Assembly (NCBI RefSeq): GCF_021390195.1
Contig: NZ_CP090003.1
Coordinates: forward strand, 1,290,001 to 1,354,000
Reading direction: 5' to 3'
DNA: 64,000 bases
Origin: Flagellimonas sp. CMM7
Lineage (GTDB): Bacteria; Bacteroidota; Bacteroidia; Flavobacteriales; Flavobacteriaceae
Below, piece after piece: positions 53,033 through 61,815 of this stretch. The position numbers and the translations under genes are program-made. A model generated the notes under the pieces. The model did no database searches and was not told where the DNA came from. It saw nothing but the letters and a program-made list of their open reading frames with translations. Within the stretch, counting starts at the first letter, position 1. Each line of letters opens with the position of its first letter.

Positions 53033-53905
53033 TTGATCATCCAATTATGTGAAAAAAGAATTAATCATGGGGTGATGACGAGCAATGATGTTGTTTCAAA
53101 AACCAGTTCAAGGTTTAATGAGTTGGTCGAGTTGAGGGAAAGCTTATCCAGTACGATGGGCCAGGAGCATAAGTGGATTTGTTTGGTCACGGGAAACTAT
53201 CTATACAATGATGTGTCAAAGAAACGGTTCTTTGCTGCAAAAATTAACGATAAGATGGCCTTCAAATTGATTCGGATGGCTAGATTTAACAGCAATAATA
53301 TAAGGCTTTGGGGGAATTCCCTATTCATAGGGATGACGATAGGATCGAATGATAACGAAACCACATATTTGTCCCATTTTGATTTCTCAAATATTGATTT
53401 GTCCCATACGCGATTTAAGGATTTTGATGGGCACATGATTGATTTTTCAGGCTGTAAATTTCAAGAAACAACTTTCGAAGAGTTCGATGTTCGATCTTGT
53501 GACTTTACAAATGCCATTTTTGATAATATCAAAATTGTGAATCGGGCATTGAACGTCGCTTCCATGTACAAGACGTTTTATTCCGGCATGAACATCCATA
53601 GCTCGAATCAACTCCATTTTTATAAACCATTTCCACGTCTTTTGTGCAAACTATTGGCGGAAGAAATTTCCGAAATGGATTCTACTGAATTCTCTGAAGC
53701 CATAGGGAAAGATGACACGCACACCTATTTCACCAATCTACGAGGATTGTGGCAATGGGTTTTTCAAAATAGGACGCTGACAAAGAAAACCTTTGAACAA
53801 AATTATCCGCCTAAATCTGAAGATAAAGAGATACAAAGTCAAATCTCATCTTTTATCGGTGATTTCTATGATGAGTATTCCAGGGGTAGTCAAAGGATTT
53901 CCTAA
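53033..53905 (+). CDS. Pentapeptide-repeat protein fragment, likely C-terminus of the NACHT protein
   Basis: A 290-aa frame that would start with TTG at 53033. The frame is in fact open from 52979 and reads PIEVLQDWPITQEIIDLI before that TTG, which fits as a continuation of the NACHT protein. The middle (FSNIDLSHTRFKDFDGHMIDFSGC, given by its core) is pentapeptide-like with repeating A(D/N)LxX spacing: SHFDFSNIDLSHTRF, GHMIDFSGCKFQETTF and CDFTNAIFDNIKI. Pentapeptide domains form a beta-helix and act as binding or sensor modules. No ribosome-binding site or promoter is evident before TTG 53033, which again argues against an independent gene. Confidence 0.65.
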   Translation: MIIQLCEKRINHGVMTSNDVVSKTSSRFNELVELRESLSSTMGQEHKWICLVTGNYLYNDVSKKRFFAAKINDKMAFKLIRMARFNSNNIRLWGNSLFIGMTIGSNDNETTYLSHFDFSNIDLSHTRFKDFDGHMIDFSGCKFQETTFEEFDVRSCDFTNAIFDNIKIVNRALNVASMYKTFYSGMNIHSSNQLHFYKPFPRLLCKLLAEEISEMDSTEFSEAIGKDDTHTYFTNLRGLWQWVFQNRTLTKKTFEQNYPPKSEDKEIQSQISSFIGDFYDEYSRGSQRIS

Positions 53906-54246
53906 GTGTTTGAAGCTGCAGGAAGCTGGGAAGTTAATTGACAATGTGCAAAGTCATGCAATGTTAGCTTTAAGTACCTTTCTGACAATAATGGTCTGAT
54001 TCTATTTGGCTCAGACACTCCATCTGGCCCAATTTATAGCAATCATAATTTGTTGCTTAACAAAGTAAGCCAGAAAAAGATTGAAAATTAGATTCTGCTT
54101 TTAAAATCTCTATAAATGGCCAATACTATCATTTTATATTATGTAAATAGGAGCCGTTTCGATATCATTTAGACCTAAAACGTTAGGAGATGATCAGAGA
54201 TATCTGATTTTGTCATCGATAATCGCAGGTTTAATTGAACTCTCAC
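53906..54246. other. Non-coding gap with one perfect short hairpin
   Basis: 341 bases between the pentapeptide frame and the coupling-protein gene, convergent to each other. ATCAGA-GATA-TCTGAT (54193..54208) forms a 6-bp stem followed by TTTTG and may terminate rightward transcription. No other gene or repeat seen. Confidence 0.4.
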
Positions 54247-55833
54247 TTATTTAAGAATAGATTTCACCTCTCCATGAATCTTTTCAAAATTAAACTTTAG
54301 CTCAGCTTGTGTCTTGGCATTAGGGGCAGGCAACTTCTGGGTTTTTTTGGGAAACTTAAACAGAACTTTTTTATCCTTTCCGTCAAAGAATATCACAAAT
54401 TCCCCTTGTCGTAATCCGTAAAAAGCATCTGCCCTTGTCTTTGACACTTCCCTTTCACTCTGTGTAACTCGTGTATCAAAATTGAGATTATACCCTTTGT
54501 TCACGCTCTTCGACTGTTTTTTGACAATCTCAAAAAAACGCTCATAGTATTTAGCAGTGTCAGGGTCATTCGCCTTTCCGAAGAATTGGTAGGAGAGATT
54601 GCCCAATATAGCCTTGCTCGCCTTGTCCCCATAGAGCATATCGTTCTGGATCTTATCCTGTAGTACATAGACCGTTGCAATGTCATAGCTCCTCAATGTT
54701 GCTGGAATCCGGTGCATGTTCAAGAGCCGTATGGTGGAAGCCTCTTCGATGAGGAAGAATGAGGTCAAACGGTTCCGGTCGCTCATCTGTTTGGAAATGG
54801 TATGGATTATGGTCGCTATCACTGGAGATAGGGAGGTTTCCTTTTTCGGGTCGTTCACAATGGAGATGACGGAGGGGTTTTGGGGATTATTCACGTCCAA
54901 GGACACTTCATCCGCTGAAAGGGCCATGAATATTTTATGTGTACTGATCTTCTTGAAGGCATTGGCCAAGGTACTCTTCACGCCTGCCGTCTGTCTATCA
55001 GAATCCACCCCGCTGATAAAGGCATCCGCCATGGCCTTGGAGGTCAGGTCGGCACTAAGAAAGCGTACCAAATGCTCTGTGTCCAGATGTTGATACAGCG
55101 AGATCATATGGGGAATGGTACAATAGTCTTGGTAATTTGTTTTCAACCGCCAAATCAGTCCACTGATCAATCCCTCCGCAGCATCCTGAAAGAACTTTGA
55201 TGTGCCACTGCTGCCACTTTCCTTGAGTTCGAGCAGGTTTTCCAGAAGGACACGGGAAATCTCATGGACACTTTCCTCGTCGGGCAAATACCTTGGAGCA
55301 ATCGGATTGACCCGACTGTATATTGGGTCAAAGGAAACTATATGAAACTTCCGGTCGGTGCCCTTGAAGAGCGGGTAGGCCATTTCCGTGATCTCGAAGT
55401 TCTTGTAATCGTGCATTACCCCACAAAAAAGGTTGGCCGCAAAATGCTTAAAAAGATTGTATACGACACTCTCGGTCTTCCCGCTTCCTGCTGCCCCAAT
55501 AATGGAGATGCCCCTTCGAATATTATCCAACACGACCTTGGACCCTTTGGTATGTAACACCAAGCGATATTTTTTGTCAATGGCATTGGCCTCTCTGCCT
55601 GGGATAAAGACATAATACAGGAGGTTCACAAATCCCCAGGGCAAAAACAAATAAAGCATGGCTCTCAAAAAAACACTGGTTTCCAATAGAAAGAAAAGAG
55701 CCGTCCCCATTCCAAGGACCAACACCCATGACGCTACAAACCCATTGCGGAGGTACTTGACCAAGAAGAAAGAAATCAAGCAACCAAATGGAAACAACAA
55801 CAAAACAATATGTACTACTGTAATGGTCAACAT
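54247..55833 (-). CDS. Type IV coupling protein (VirD4/TraG-like, MobC-type)
   Basis: An inner-membrane ATPase that links the relaxase-DNA complex to the conjugation pore. 528 aa from the ATG at 55833, which leaves 4 bases after the relaxase gene; an upstream ATG at 55878 would overlap it by 41. Two membrane helices lie in about the first 75 residues, then Walker A GAAGSGKTES (near 105) and Walker B FFLIEEASTI (near 375). The preceding relaxase and BfmA-like genes are on the same strand, giving a mob operon. Confidence 0.9.
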   Translation of the reverse strand: MLTITVVHIVLLLFPFGCLISFFLVKYLRNGFVASWVLVLGMGTALFFLLETSVFLRAMLYLFLPWGFVNLLYYVFIPGREANAIDKKYRLVLHTKGSKVVLDNIRRGISIIGAAGSGKTESVVYNLFKHFAANLFCGVMHDYKNFEITEMAYPLFKGTDRKFHIVSFDPIYSRVNPIAPRYLPDEESVHEISRVLLENLLELKESGSSGTSKFFQDAAEGLISGLIWRLKTNYQDYCTIPHMISLYQHLDTEHLVRFLSADLTSKAMADAFISGVDSDRQTAGVKSTLANAFKKISTHKIFMALSADEVSLDVNNPQNPSVISIVNDPKKETSLSPVIATIIHTISKQMSDRNRLTSFFLIEEASTIRLLNMHRIPATLRSYDIATVYVLQDKIQNDMLYGDKASKAILGNLSYQFFGKANDPDTAKYYERFFEIVKKQSKSVNKGYNLNFDTRVTQSEREVSKTRADAFYGLRQGEFVIFFDGKDKKVLFKFPKKTQKLPAPNAKTQAELKFNFEKIHGEVKSILK

Positions 55834-55837
55834 GATT

Positions 55838-56866
55838 TCAGATTTCAATGGCCCCCGATCTGATGGCCCGTTCAACACCTTGTTTAAGTTTCATAATGAC
55901 CTTATAGGCCAATTGCACCTTGTTGGTTGGAATGTTGGGGATATGAATCCCTCCTTTATGCAACAGTTTCAGGGCACTCTGTTTTTCATTGGAGGGCAAT
56001 CCCATCAATAGGGCCATGAACTTTTTGGGGTTTTGTCGGTACAGCTTTTTGGTGTTGTATCGTTCCACATAATTCCGCTCATACGAAAACATGCGGTCAA
56101 AGGTCTTTTCAGCGGATTGGTAGAACCCGTCGCGATGGAACCCCTGTTTGACCTTTTTGCCGTTGAGGATGGTTTCCGATTCCTTGAACTTGGTCCCAGG
56201 GGAAAGACTGTAGGTATTGGTCACGTCCTTTCGGCTGACGATGATATGGATATGGGACTGTGTCCCTTCCTTTTTCATTCCCTCGACCACCATTTTGCCA
56301 TTGACCTTGTACGGGGCTTCTTTAGTCAAGCGTTCGATTTCCTTTTGGATGGCACGGGGATTTATTTGGAGTTCCCCACGCTCCACTTTGGCAAGATCAT
56401 TTTGGAGTTTGGCAATCTGTTTTCGGTAAGGTGTATTTTCCAATACCTTCTTTTCAAAGCCCCTAAAAGTACGTTCATGCTCAATCTTTGCATAGTACTT
56501 GATGTCATCAACCGTCACCTTTCTATCCCGATAAAAGGAAGCGGCATAATCCTTCATGATCTCTCGGGTATATCGTCTCAGCACCTCGGGATCATTGCCT
56601 ATGTGTTTGAGTTCCTGTTGGCTTGGACTTACCACAATGGAGTAGAATTTGGACTCCCTTTTTTTTAGCTTGGCGGTATTACCGTCAATTTCCGATATGA
56701 CCCTTTCCGGGGCAATGGCATTTTCATTCTGGTCAAAAAAGGTCTCTTGCCAGTCGGATTCCAAATCTTGGTTCTCCTTTTCCAGATAGGCTACATAATC
56801 GCGGACACTGCTGTTATAGGTCTCGAAACCCCTTCCGATTTTCTGTGCTGTGATGGTGATATACAT
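55838..56866 (-). CDS. Relaxase/mobilisation nuclease (MobB-like, DUF5712 type)
   Basis: DNA strand-nicking protein of conjugation, 342 aa from the ATG at 56866; a TTG two codons upstream gives a slightly longer frame. The metal-binding HxH of relaxases appears in GTQSHIHIIVSRKDVTNTYS. The N-terminal KIGRGFETYNSSVRDYVAYLEKEN segment resembles flavobacterial MobB proteins. The start lies 2 bases from the BfmA stop. It should nick the oriT, for which the hairpin cluster at 57567..57659 is the best candidate in view. Confidence 0.85.
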   Translation of the reverse strand: MYITITAQKIGRGFETYNSSVRDYVAYLEKENQDLESDWQETFFDQNENAIAPERVISEIDGNTAKLKKRESKFYSIVVSPSQQELKHIGNDPEVLRRYTREIMKDYAASFYRDRKVTVDDIKYYAKIEHERTFRGFEKKVLENTPYRKQIAKLQNDLAKVERGELQINPRAIQKEIERLTKEAPYKVNGKMVVEGMKKEGTQSHIHIIVSRKDVTNTYSLSPGTKFKESETILNGKKVKQGFHRDGFYQSAEKTFDRMFSYERNYVERYNTKKLYRQNPKKFMALLMGLPSNEKQSALKLLHKGGIHIPNIPTNKVQLAYKVIMKLKQGVERAIRSGAIEI

Positions 56867-56868
56867 AA

Positions 56869-57414
56869 TCAAAGATTTTGAAGTGTTCTCTTATAGTTTT
56901 CCAGTTCCCCTTCGGTGATGTCCAACCGCAGATAGGGTTTTCCGAAGGAGGGTTTCATAAGAGTGGTGTTCTCCACCACGTATTGGCTTTCTCTTTTGAG
57001 CATTTCCATTTTGTCCATGAGCCGTTCGTGGCGGATCCTGGGGACGGTGATCTCTATTTGGGGTCCCGGTTTCGGTGGTCTTTGTTCCACCTTTGGCCTT
57101 TCATGCTTGACCTTTTGTTCGAGCAGGGCTTCCAAAATGGCATTCGTGGGCTTGGTCTGTGTAATCTCAATGTCACGGATAATGGCAATGGAGGCCTCTG
57201 TGCGTTTGATGGAAGTCTCGGTAAGTTTCCGGTTCTTGATAATCTCTTGGAGGAAGCTTTTGCCCAGCCCGTCCGAAGGTGTAAAGCCATGCCATTCAAA
57301 AAAGTCCATGACGGATTCAAGTGTGTCCGAATAGGATTTCGACATCTTCTTGGAAAACCCTTTGAACCTTTTTATGGTACCTATCCTTAACCTAATGGAT
57401 TTGAAACCGTCCAT
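56869..57414 (-). CDS. BfmA/BtgA-family mobilisation protein
   Basis: An accessory DNA-binding protein of Bacteroidetes mobilisable elements, about 181 aa from ATG 57414 (a GTG 30 bases upstream would add KNKRK-type residues). The RLRIGTIKRFKGFSKKMSKSYSDTLESVMDFFEWHGF start is diagnostic by its core KRFKGFSKKMSKSYSDTL. The product probably binds oriT and helps relaxase load. First gene of the mob operon; the presumed oriT lies just upstream. Confidence 0.82.
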   Translation of the reverse strand: MDGFKSIRLRIGTIKRFKGFSKKMSKSYSDTLESVMDFFEWHGFTPSDGLGKSFLQEIIKNRKLTETSIKRTEASIAIIRDIEITQTKPTNAILEALLEQKVKHERPKVEQRPPKPGPQIEITVPRIRHERLMDKMEMLKRESQYVVENTTLMKPSFGKPYLRLDITEGELENYKRTLQNL

Positions 57415-57566
57415 TTTTCGTTTGTTTTTGATTGTTATTGTCACAACTTTTATCCCTGTTTATGGGATTTCCGAAAGGAATTGTCACAATTTGTCATTGG
57501 TGGCAACTTTTGGTGAATTCCCTTCAAAGCCAATATTCATGGGCTTTTGCGGAGCAAATCAGATAT

Positions 57567-57659
57567 GTAGCACCGCCTTGGCGTGCTACCCTCTCGCTAT
57601 TCCGTTTCCCCACGCAAGCGGGGAAAACTCCATACCAATCCCAAGGTATTGGCCTTGGG
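57567..57659. other. Three consecutive hairpins, candidate oriT
   Basis: In the 396-base gap upstream of the mob operon: GTAGCA-C-CGCC-TT-GGCG-TGCTAC (57567..57589), GTTTCCCC-loop-GGGGAAAAC (57604..57628) and CCCAAGG-TATTGG-CCTTGGG (57640..57659). Further left, TTGTCACAA-type words occur twice near the BfmA start. Such clusters are typical of oriT or single-strand initiation sites. No gene was seen in this gap. Confidence 0.5.
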
Positions 57660-57810
57660 TTATCCTGTTGGAGAAACAATGGATTTTAAGAGTTTGGGAA
57701 GGAGGGTTTTAGGAAAAATGCAACGATACTGATGGATGGGATGGAAAATCTTTAAAAAGAAAAAGGGAACCAAAAATGGCTCCCCACGTTTTTGTCGGAT
57801 AATGTCCGAA

Positions 57811-58008
57811 TCAAATATTGAACACATAATCATACGTGTACAACATCTTTATGGCCTCTTCATCCATCAGTTTGTTATAGTCCCCACCATTTTTGTCACA
57901 GTGTGATCGGATGGAATCCTTATAAAGATGTTCCACATGTTCACGGGCCATCAGTAAAAGCTCATCCTGCATCTCTTGGGTAAGGTGTGAAAAATTCAAA
58001 TGAATCAT
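57811..58008 (-). CDS. Small conjugation-region protein of unknown function
   Basis: A 65-aa protein starting at ATG 58008 (MIHLNFSHLTQEMQDELL). Longer upstream frames run antisense to RadC and look like shadow. It follows the RadC stop by 10 bases on the same strand. The sequence is helical and charged; no family recognised. Confidence 0.6.
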   Translation of the reverse strand: MIHLNFSHLTQEMQDELLLMAREHVEHLYKDSIRSHCDKNGGDYNKLMDEEAIKMLYTYDYVFNI

Positions 58009-58018
58009 AATGTGGAAT

Positions 58019-58468
58019 TTAAATCTGGCCGTTGTCCGCAAAACTGTAGTATTCCCCAGTAGGGGCAATGATGATATGATCCAATATCTTGACATCGAAA
58101 AGTTCCGCTGCCTTTTGGATCTTATCCGTGATCTGTCTGTCCTGATTACTGGCCTCCAATTTCCCGCTGGGGTGGCAGTGTGAAAGAATGACACCCACGG
58201 AAAGTGTTTTCAGTACTACGGCAAAAAGGATCCGTAGATCGACCAAAGTTGCCGTAATACCGCCCTGTGATATCTGATAAATGCCTTTGACCCTGTTACT
58301 GTTGTTCAACAAAACAATTTTAAAGGATTCATGTACCGCTATGGTATCTTTGTTCCATGTTTGGAACAAGAGTTCCGCTGCATCCTTGGAACATTTGATC
58401 TGTTTCCAAAAGGGAGCGGGAATTCGTTCTTTGTATCGTATGCTTATTTCGTTAACTTGTGTTCCCAT
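58019..58468 (-). CDS. RadC-like JAB/MPN domain protein
   Basis: A 149-aa RadC-family protein. The JAMM metalloprotease-like motif is complete: Glu in the N-terminal part, SHCHPSGKLEASNQD (HxHPSG then D) at about residues 95-110. RadC proteins are very common on Bacteroidetes conjugative elements; despite the name, their role in repair is unsupported. It stands with a small gene downstream and SSB upstream. Confidence 0.87.
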   Translation of the reverse strand: MGTQVNEISIRYKERIPAPFWKQIKCSKDAAELLFQTWNKDTIAVHESFKIVLLNNSNRVKGIYQISQGGITATLVDLRILFAVVLKTLSVGVILSHCHPSGKLEASNQDRQITDKIQKAAELFDVKILDHIIIAPTGEYYSFADNGQI

Positions 58469-58496
58469 TGTATTTTCTTTGAGGATCTATAATGAA

Positions 58497-58534
58497 AAAG
58501 AGGGCGGGACAATTTGGTGGCGTGCGCCCTCTTT
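58497..58534 (-). terminator. Terminator downstream of ssb
   Basis: Perfect 10-bp stem AAAGAGGGCG/CGCCCTCTTT (58497..58506 with 58525..58534) with an 18-base loop; T-rich after it on the minus strand. It separates ssb from radC. Confidence 0.75.
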
Positions 58535-58552
58535 GTGTTCATGGCTATCCGA

Positions 58553-58990
58553 TCAAGCAGCTTTTTCTACTTTTCCATCCTTAGCCTTGGAAACGGTTTT
58601 TTGGTCTTTCCCATTTGTAGAGGCTTGTTCCCCATTTTGGGATTCCCTATTACTTTCCTTGGCTCCCAATAACAGAATCTCGGTGGCCACGATTTCGGTA
58701 ACGTAGCATTTCACGTCCATTTCGTTGGTGTAGCTCCGTGAGATCAACCTGCCTTCGATGGCAATTTCCTTGCCCTTATGGGCATACTTTTCGATGACAT
58801 CGGCTTTTTTGTCCCAGGCTACCACATTGTGCCATTGTGTAGACTGCACCTTTTCTCCTTTGGCGTTTCTGTAATACTCGTTGGTCGCCATGGAAAAGCG
58901 CGCCGTTTTGCTTCCACTTTCTAGAACGGTGACCTTAGGGTCGCCCCCTATGTTCCCGATCAATTGGACTTTGTTTCTCAATGTACTCAT
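58553..58990 (-). CDS. ssb: Single-stranded DNA-binding protein
   Basis: A 145-aa OB-fold protein that coats single-stranded DNA during transfer. The core fits SSB: MSTLRNKVQLIGNIGGDPKV, then ARFSMATNEYYRNAKGEK and WHNVVAWDKKADVIEKYAHKG. The C-terminal part is Lys/Glu rich; the final acidic DDDIPF-type tail seen in housekeeping SSBs is absent (it ends GKVEKAA), so this is an element-encoded variant. Confidence 0.93.
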   Translation of the reverse strand: MSTLRNKVQLIGNIGGDPKVTVLESGSKTARFSMATNEYYRNAKGEKVQSTQWHNVVAWDKKADVIEKYAHKGKEIAIEGRLISRSYTNEMDVKCYVTEIVATEILLLGAKESNRESQNGEQASTNGKDQKTVSKAKDGKVEKAA

Positions 58991-59000
58991 GATTAAAAAA

Positions 59001-59168
59001 TTAAAGATTACTGTATAGTGAAGCCCTATCCGTCAGGGCATTGAAAACTGATTTACTTATTATATCCAGAGTGTTTTCCTTTTTGTTGTTTTTTAACTTT
59101 TGGAATGCTCCCGTTTTATTTTTTTCGTATGATTTCATCGTTATTGTTTTAAATGATTTACTTCCCAT
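59001..59168 (-). CDS. Small basic protein upstream of ssb
   Basis: A 55-aa frame from ATG 59168, or 45 aa from ATG 59138 (MKSYEKNKTGAFQKLKNN). It ends 10 bases before the ssb start on the same strand, so the two are probably co-translated. The composition is lysine/asparagine rich. It is too small to classify; the tight spacing and clean frame support it as a real gene. Confidence 0.55.
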   Translation of the reverse strand: MGSKSFKTITMKSYEKNKTGAFQKLKNNKKENTLDIISKSVFNALTDRASLYSNL

Positions 59169-59205
59169 AGTGCCGTCATGTATCCTTTTTGTTGCTTATG
59201 GCGGT

Positions 59206-59278
59206 ACAACATCCAAGCTTGTAAAGGGCGTATAAAAAGCTTGAGCGGCTTTATGCCGGCCACAAGAATGGATGTTGT
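59206..59278. other. Long-range inverted repeat upstream of the small gene-ssb unit
   Basis: ACAACATCC (59206..59214) pairs perfectly with GGATGTTGT (59270..59278), enclosing a second dyad with AAGCTT words (59215..59243) and GCCGGC (59255..59260). The region 59169..59383 has no gene. It may be a regulatory or transfer-related structure. Confidence 0.4.
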
Positions 59279-59383
59279 TGTTTTGCTATCGAAAAAGGAG
59301 TCCAGACGGCTTGGAAAAGTGGATCAATAACGGAGAATCCGAAAAGAATGGGAGCATTACGAAAGAAATATTGAAAAGATTAT

Positions 59384-60208
59384 TTATCTAAAGAAAAGAG
59401 AAACCATTCTAGTAGTATCATGCTCCGAAAGTGCTACACGTAATTTTTCTCCTTTGTCCAAATGAATCTTTGTAAAGACATATACAAAACTCACCGATTG
59501 TCCGTGATCAATTTTCTTCGGGGTGTTATGCTTGTAGATAGGTAACATCTCCAATTCCTGAAATGAAGCCTTCTGTCCCTTTTTACCACTGATCTTGAAC
59601 AGCTCCAATTCCCCAAAATCAAAACGTGAACCTGAACTGTTGTTGACCTCAAATTGGATATATACTTCACTACGCATCGTGTACAAGTTCTTAACTGTCA
59701 AAGAAAGTCCTTGCCTTTTTTTCTTGATGTTCTTCCGTTCAGGAAGTTGCAACAATGCCTCACATGATTCATGAAGCTTTTCCCTGACCTTTTTAACACT
59801 AATGGAGGAATCCCGTACAGTTTCACTTGGAACCTCTTTTTGGGAAGTTCTCTCCATTCCCTGCCTTTCTGTCCCGATGCGTTCCTGTTCAGTGATGAAC
59901 CGATTGGGGTATTCAAGATTCTTGGAATAGCTAATGATGTAGGAATAGATGCTGCCGTCATTGGTGATTACCAATAGATTACTGTCCTTTCCCGGAACGG
60001 CCTTCAACAATCCCAAGGGCTGTTGTTTTTCACGATTATAGGTAAAGACAAAATTGCTGTTCCCCACAATGCCCTGTTTGATTTGTGAAGGAAAGAAAAG
60101 GGCCATGTTCATATGCTCGTTGGCATAAATGGTATCCAATGATTTAGGGTTGTTGGCTTGGGCCGTTACCATCAGTAATAATCCCAAAGTGATAAATATG
60201 CTTTTCAT
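59384..60208 (-). CDS. traN: Conjugative transposon protein TraN (DUF4138)
   Basis: A 274-aa exported protein (signal MKSIFITLGLLLMVTAQA). The N-terminal half is a beta-rich DUF4138-like domain; family members belong to the Bacteroidetes conjugation pore and are considered VirB9-like. It ends the operon traG-traI-traJ-traK-traM-traN and follows traM by 12 bases. Confidence 0.85.
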   Translation of the reverse strand: MKSIFITLGLLLMVTAQANNPKSLDTIYANEHMNMALFFPSQIKQGIVGNSNFVFTYNREKQQPLGLLKAVPGKDSNLLVITNDGSIYSYIISYSKNLEYPNRFITEQERIGTERQGMERTSQKEVPSETVRDSSISVKKVREKLHESCEALLQLPERKNIKKKRQGLSLTVKNLYTMRSEVYIQFEVNNSSGSRFDFGELELFKISGKKGQKASFQELEMLPIYKHNTPKKIDHGQSVSFVYVFTKIHLDKGEKLRVALSEHDTTRMVSLFFR

Positions 60209-60220
60209 AATGTTTCTTTG

Positions 60221-61165
60221 TTAAGGCCTCTTATGGGCTTCTTTCAATAGGATTTTATAGTTTTTGTTTATCGTTGCTTTGACTTTCCAGTTGGAACGTT
60301 TAAAGATGTTCTTCAGCCCCTTAACTTGGGGGACACCGGGCACATTGATGTCGTCCAAGGCGTCCTCCATCATCTCTTTGGAGGCCTCTGCCCTAAAAGT
60401 GTTCCTGATATAAAGCCCTTCGAGACCGTCCTGATAGTCATACGCTTTTAGTTTAATCGGGATATGGTCAATGTTTTCAACTTCCAGGACAACCCTGTTG
60501 GGCTGGAAGGCCACTAAACCAAACACAACGGTATTCTTTGGAATGGTCCTACCATCGATAACAACCTCTTTTAAGGTTCGGAATTCCAATCTATCATTGA
60601 CCCTAATGGTCTGTTCCCTTTTCACTATGGCCAGAATGACCATATTGTCCACTTTTGAATTATCTGACAGGGAATTGGAGGCAAAGAAAAGTTGCTGTTC
60701 CAAGGCTATTTCTTGTAGTGTGGGTTTTGTGACCTCCTTTGATTTTGACACAATTTCTTGTTTGATTTTTCTCTTGGGAACGCTGGACTTCACCTCATTT
60801 TCCTCAGCAGGTTTGCGGTATGTCCCCTGGGTATAATCGATTCGCCCCAATCTGTAGATACTGTCCACAATTTGCGCTTTTTCCCTATCGATAAGGTCAG
60901 GGTCAAAGAGTCCCATTGAATCCAAAAACTTCTCATCATAGATACTGGGGGCATTGGTGGTCTTCACTTCCTTAAGGTCGTTGATGGCCTCCAACTTGGA
61001 GGCATATTCCTTTTGTGCCTCTTCCAATTGCGGTACCAAGGGCTGGTCCAGCTGTCTAGCATTATCACCCCCTTCGGTCAGGAAGACCATGGAATAGACC
61101 ACCATAAAAACGATGACCAAACCGATGATGATTCCAAAAACGATTTTCTTTTTGTTCAATTTCAT
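60221..61165 (-). CDS. traM: Conjugative transposon protein TraM
   Basis: A 314-aa protein with a single N-terminal membrane helix (about residues 8-30, FGIIIGLVIVFMVVYSMVFL) and a C-terminal beta domain (from about 180); it fills the VirB10-like role in the Bacteroidetes pore. The segment AIVKREQTIRVNDRLEFR belongs to the conserved C-terminal region. It starts 11 bases after traK. Confidence 0.88.
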   Translation of the reverse strand: MKLNKKKIVFGIIIGLVIVFMVVYSMVFLTEGGDNARQLDQPLVPQLEEAQKEYASKLEAINDLKEVKTTNAPSIYDEKFLDSMGLFDPDLIDREKAQIVDSIYRLGRIDYTQGTYRKPAEENEVKSSVPKRKIKQEIVSKSKEVTKPTLQEIALEQQLFFASNSLSDNSKVDNMVILAIVKREQTIRVNDRLEFRTLKEVVIDGRTIPKNTVVFGLVAFQPNRVVLEVENIDHIPIKLKAYDYQDGLEGLYIRNTFRAEASKEMMEDALDDINVPGVPQVKGLKNIFKRSNWKVKATINKNYKILLKEAHKRP

Positions 61166-61176
61166 ATTGTTGTTTT

Positions 61177-61791
61177 TTAACGTTGGTCATCGACCTTTCT
61201 CAATGAATTCTCGAAATAATTGCTGATCAACAACCCGTGGGCGTTGTTGGGAAAGTTCCGATCCACCTTGATAAGTTTCCCAGAAGTCTTTAGTTCATAT
61301 ACATCGGTCACAGTCCCACGGTAGATTTCAAAGACCACAACGGTCCTGAACGACCGTATTCCTTCTTGGAGGGTAAGCTCGGATTCCACGGAAAAGATCT
61401 TCTGCACCAATGAATATTGCAGGAGCCGATTGTAGACCCCATCGGCTTTTTTCTGCCGGTATACGTTGTCCACCGAACTGTCCCCGAGCCAAAGGGCCTT
61501 TTCAATGTTCCTTTCATAATTACTGGCATCGATACCATAGAAATAGTTGTGGAACAGTACCAAATGGGCCAGGGCCTCGATTTCAAGGTTTTCTTTTTGA
61601 TCGGCCCATTTCAAGGGAATGACCGACCCGTCCGTTCCAATGGCAAACGCCCCTCCCTTGGTCTCTTGGTACATCCTGTACGATACCAGTGCTGAAATAA
61701 TTATGGCAATGGACGATGCGGTGACCACAACCAGAACCACAACGCGGTTGGCCCTCAGTATCCCATCTATGTTTTTATACATTGTCTTCAT
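61177..61791 (-). CDS. traK: Conjugative transposon protein TraK
   Basis: A 204-aa protein with an N-terminal transmembrane helix (about 18-36) and a soluble C-terminal domain; equivalent to VirB8 in position and layout. It can start at either of two nearby ATGs (61791 or 61782). No traL lies between it and traM. Confidence 0.85.
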   Translation of the reverse strand: MKTMYKNIDGILRANRVVVLVVVTASSIAIIISALVSYRMYQETKGGAFAIGTDGSVIPLKWADQKENLEIEALAHLVLFHNYFYGIDASNYERNIEKALWLGDSSVDNVYRQKKADGVYNRLLQYSLVQKIFSVESELTLQEGIRSFRTVVVFEIYRGTVTDVYELKTSGKLIKVDRNFPNNAHGLLISNYFENSLRKVDDQR

Positions 61792-61815
61792 ATCATTTGA
61801 GTTTTATGGAGTGCC

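Noticed and set aside
56033..56668. 211-codon rightward frame opposite the relaxase gene
   Set aside because: Fully antisense to the relaxase; low plausibility of protein sequence.
59041..59235. Rightward 64-codon frame upstream of ssb
   Set aside because: Phe/Leu-rich sequence opposite the small leftward gene; no promoter or ribosome-binding context.
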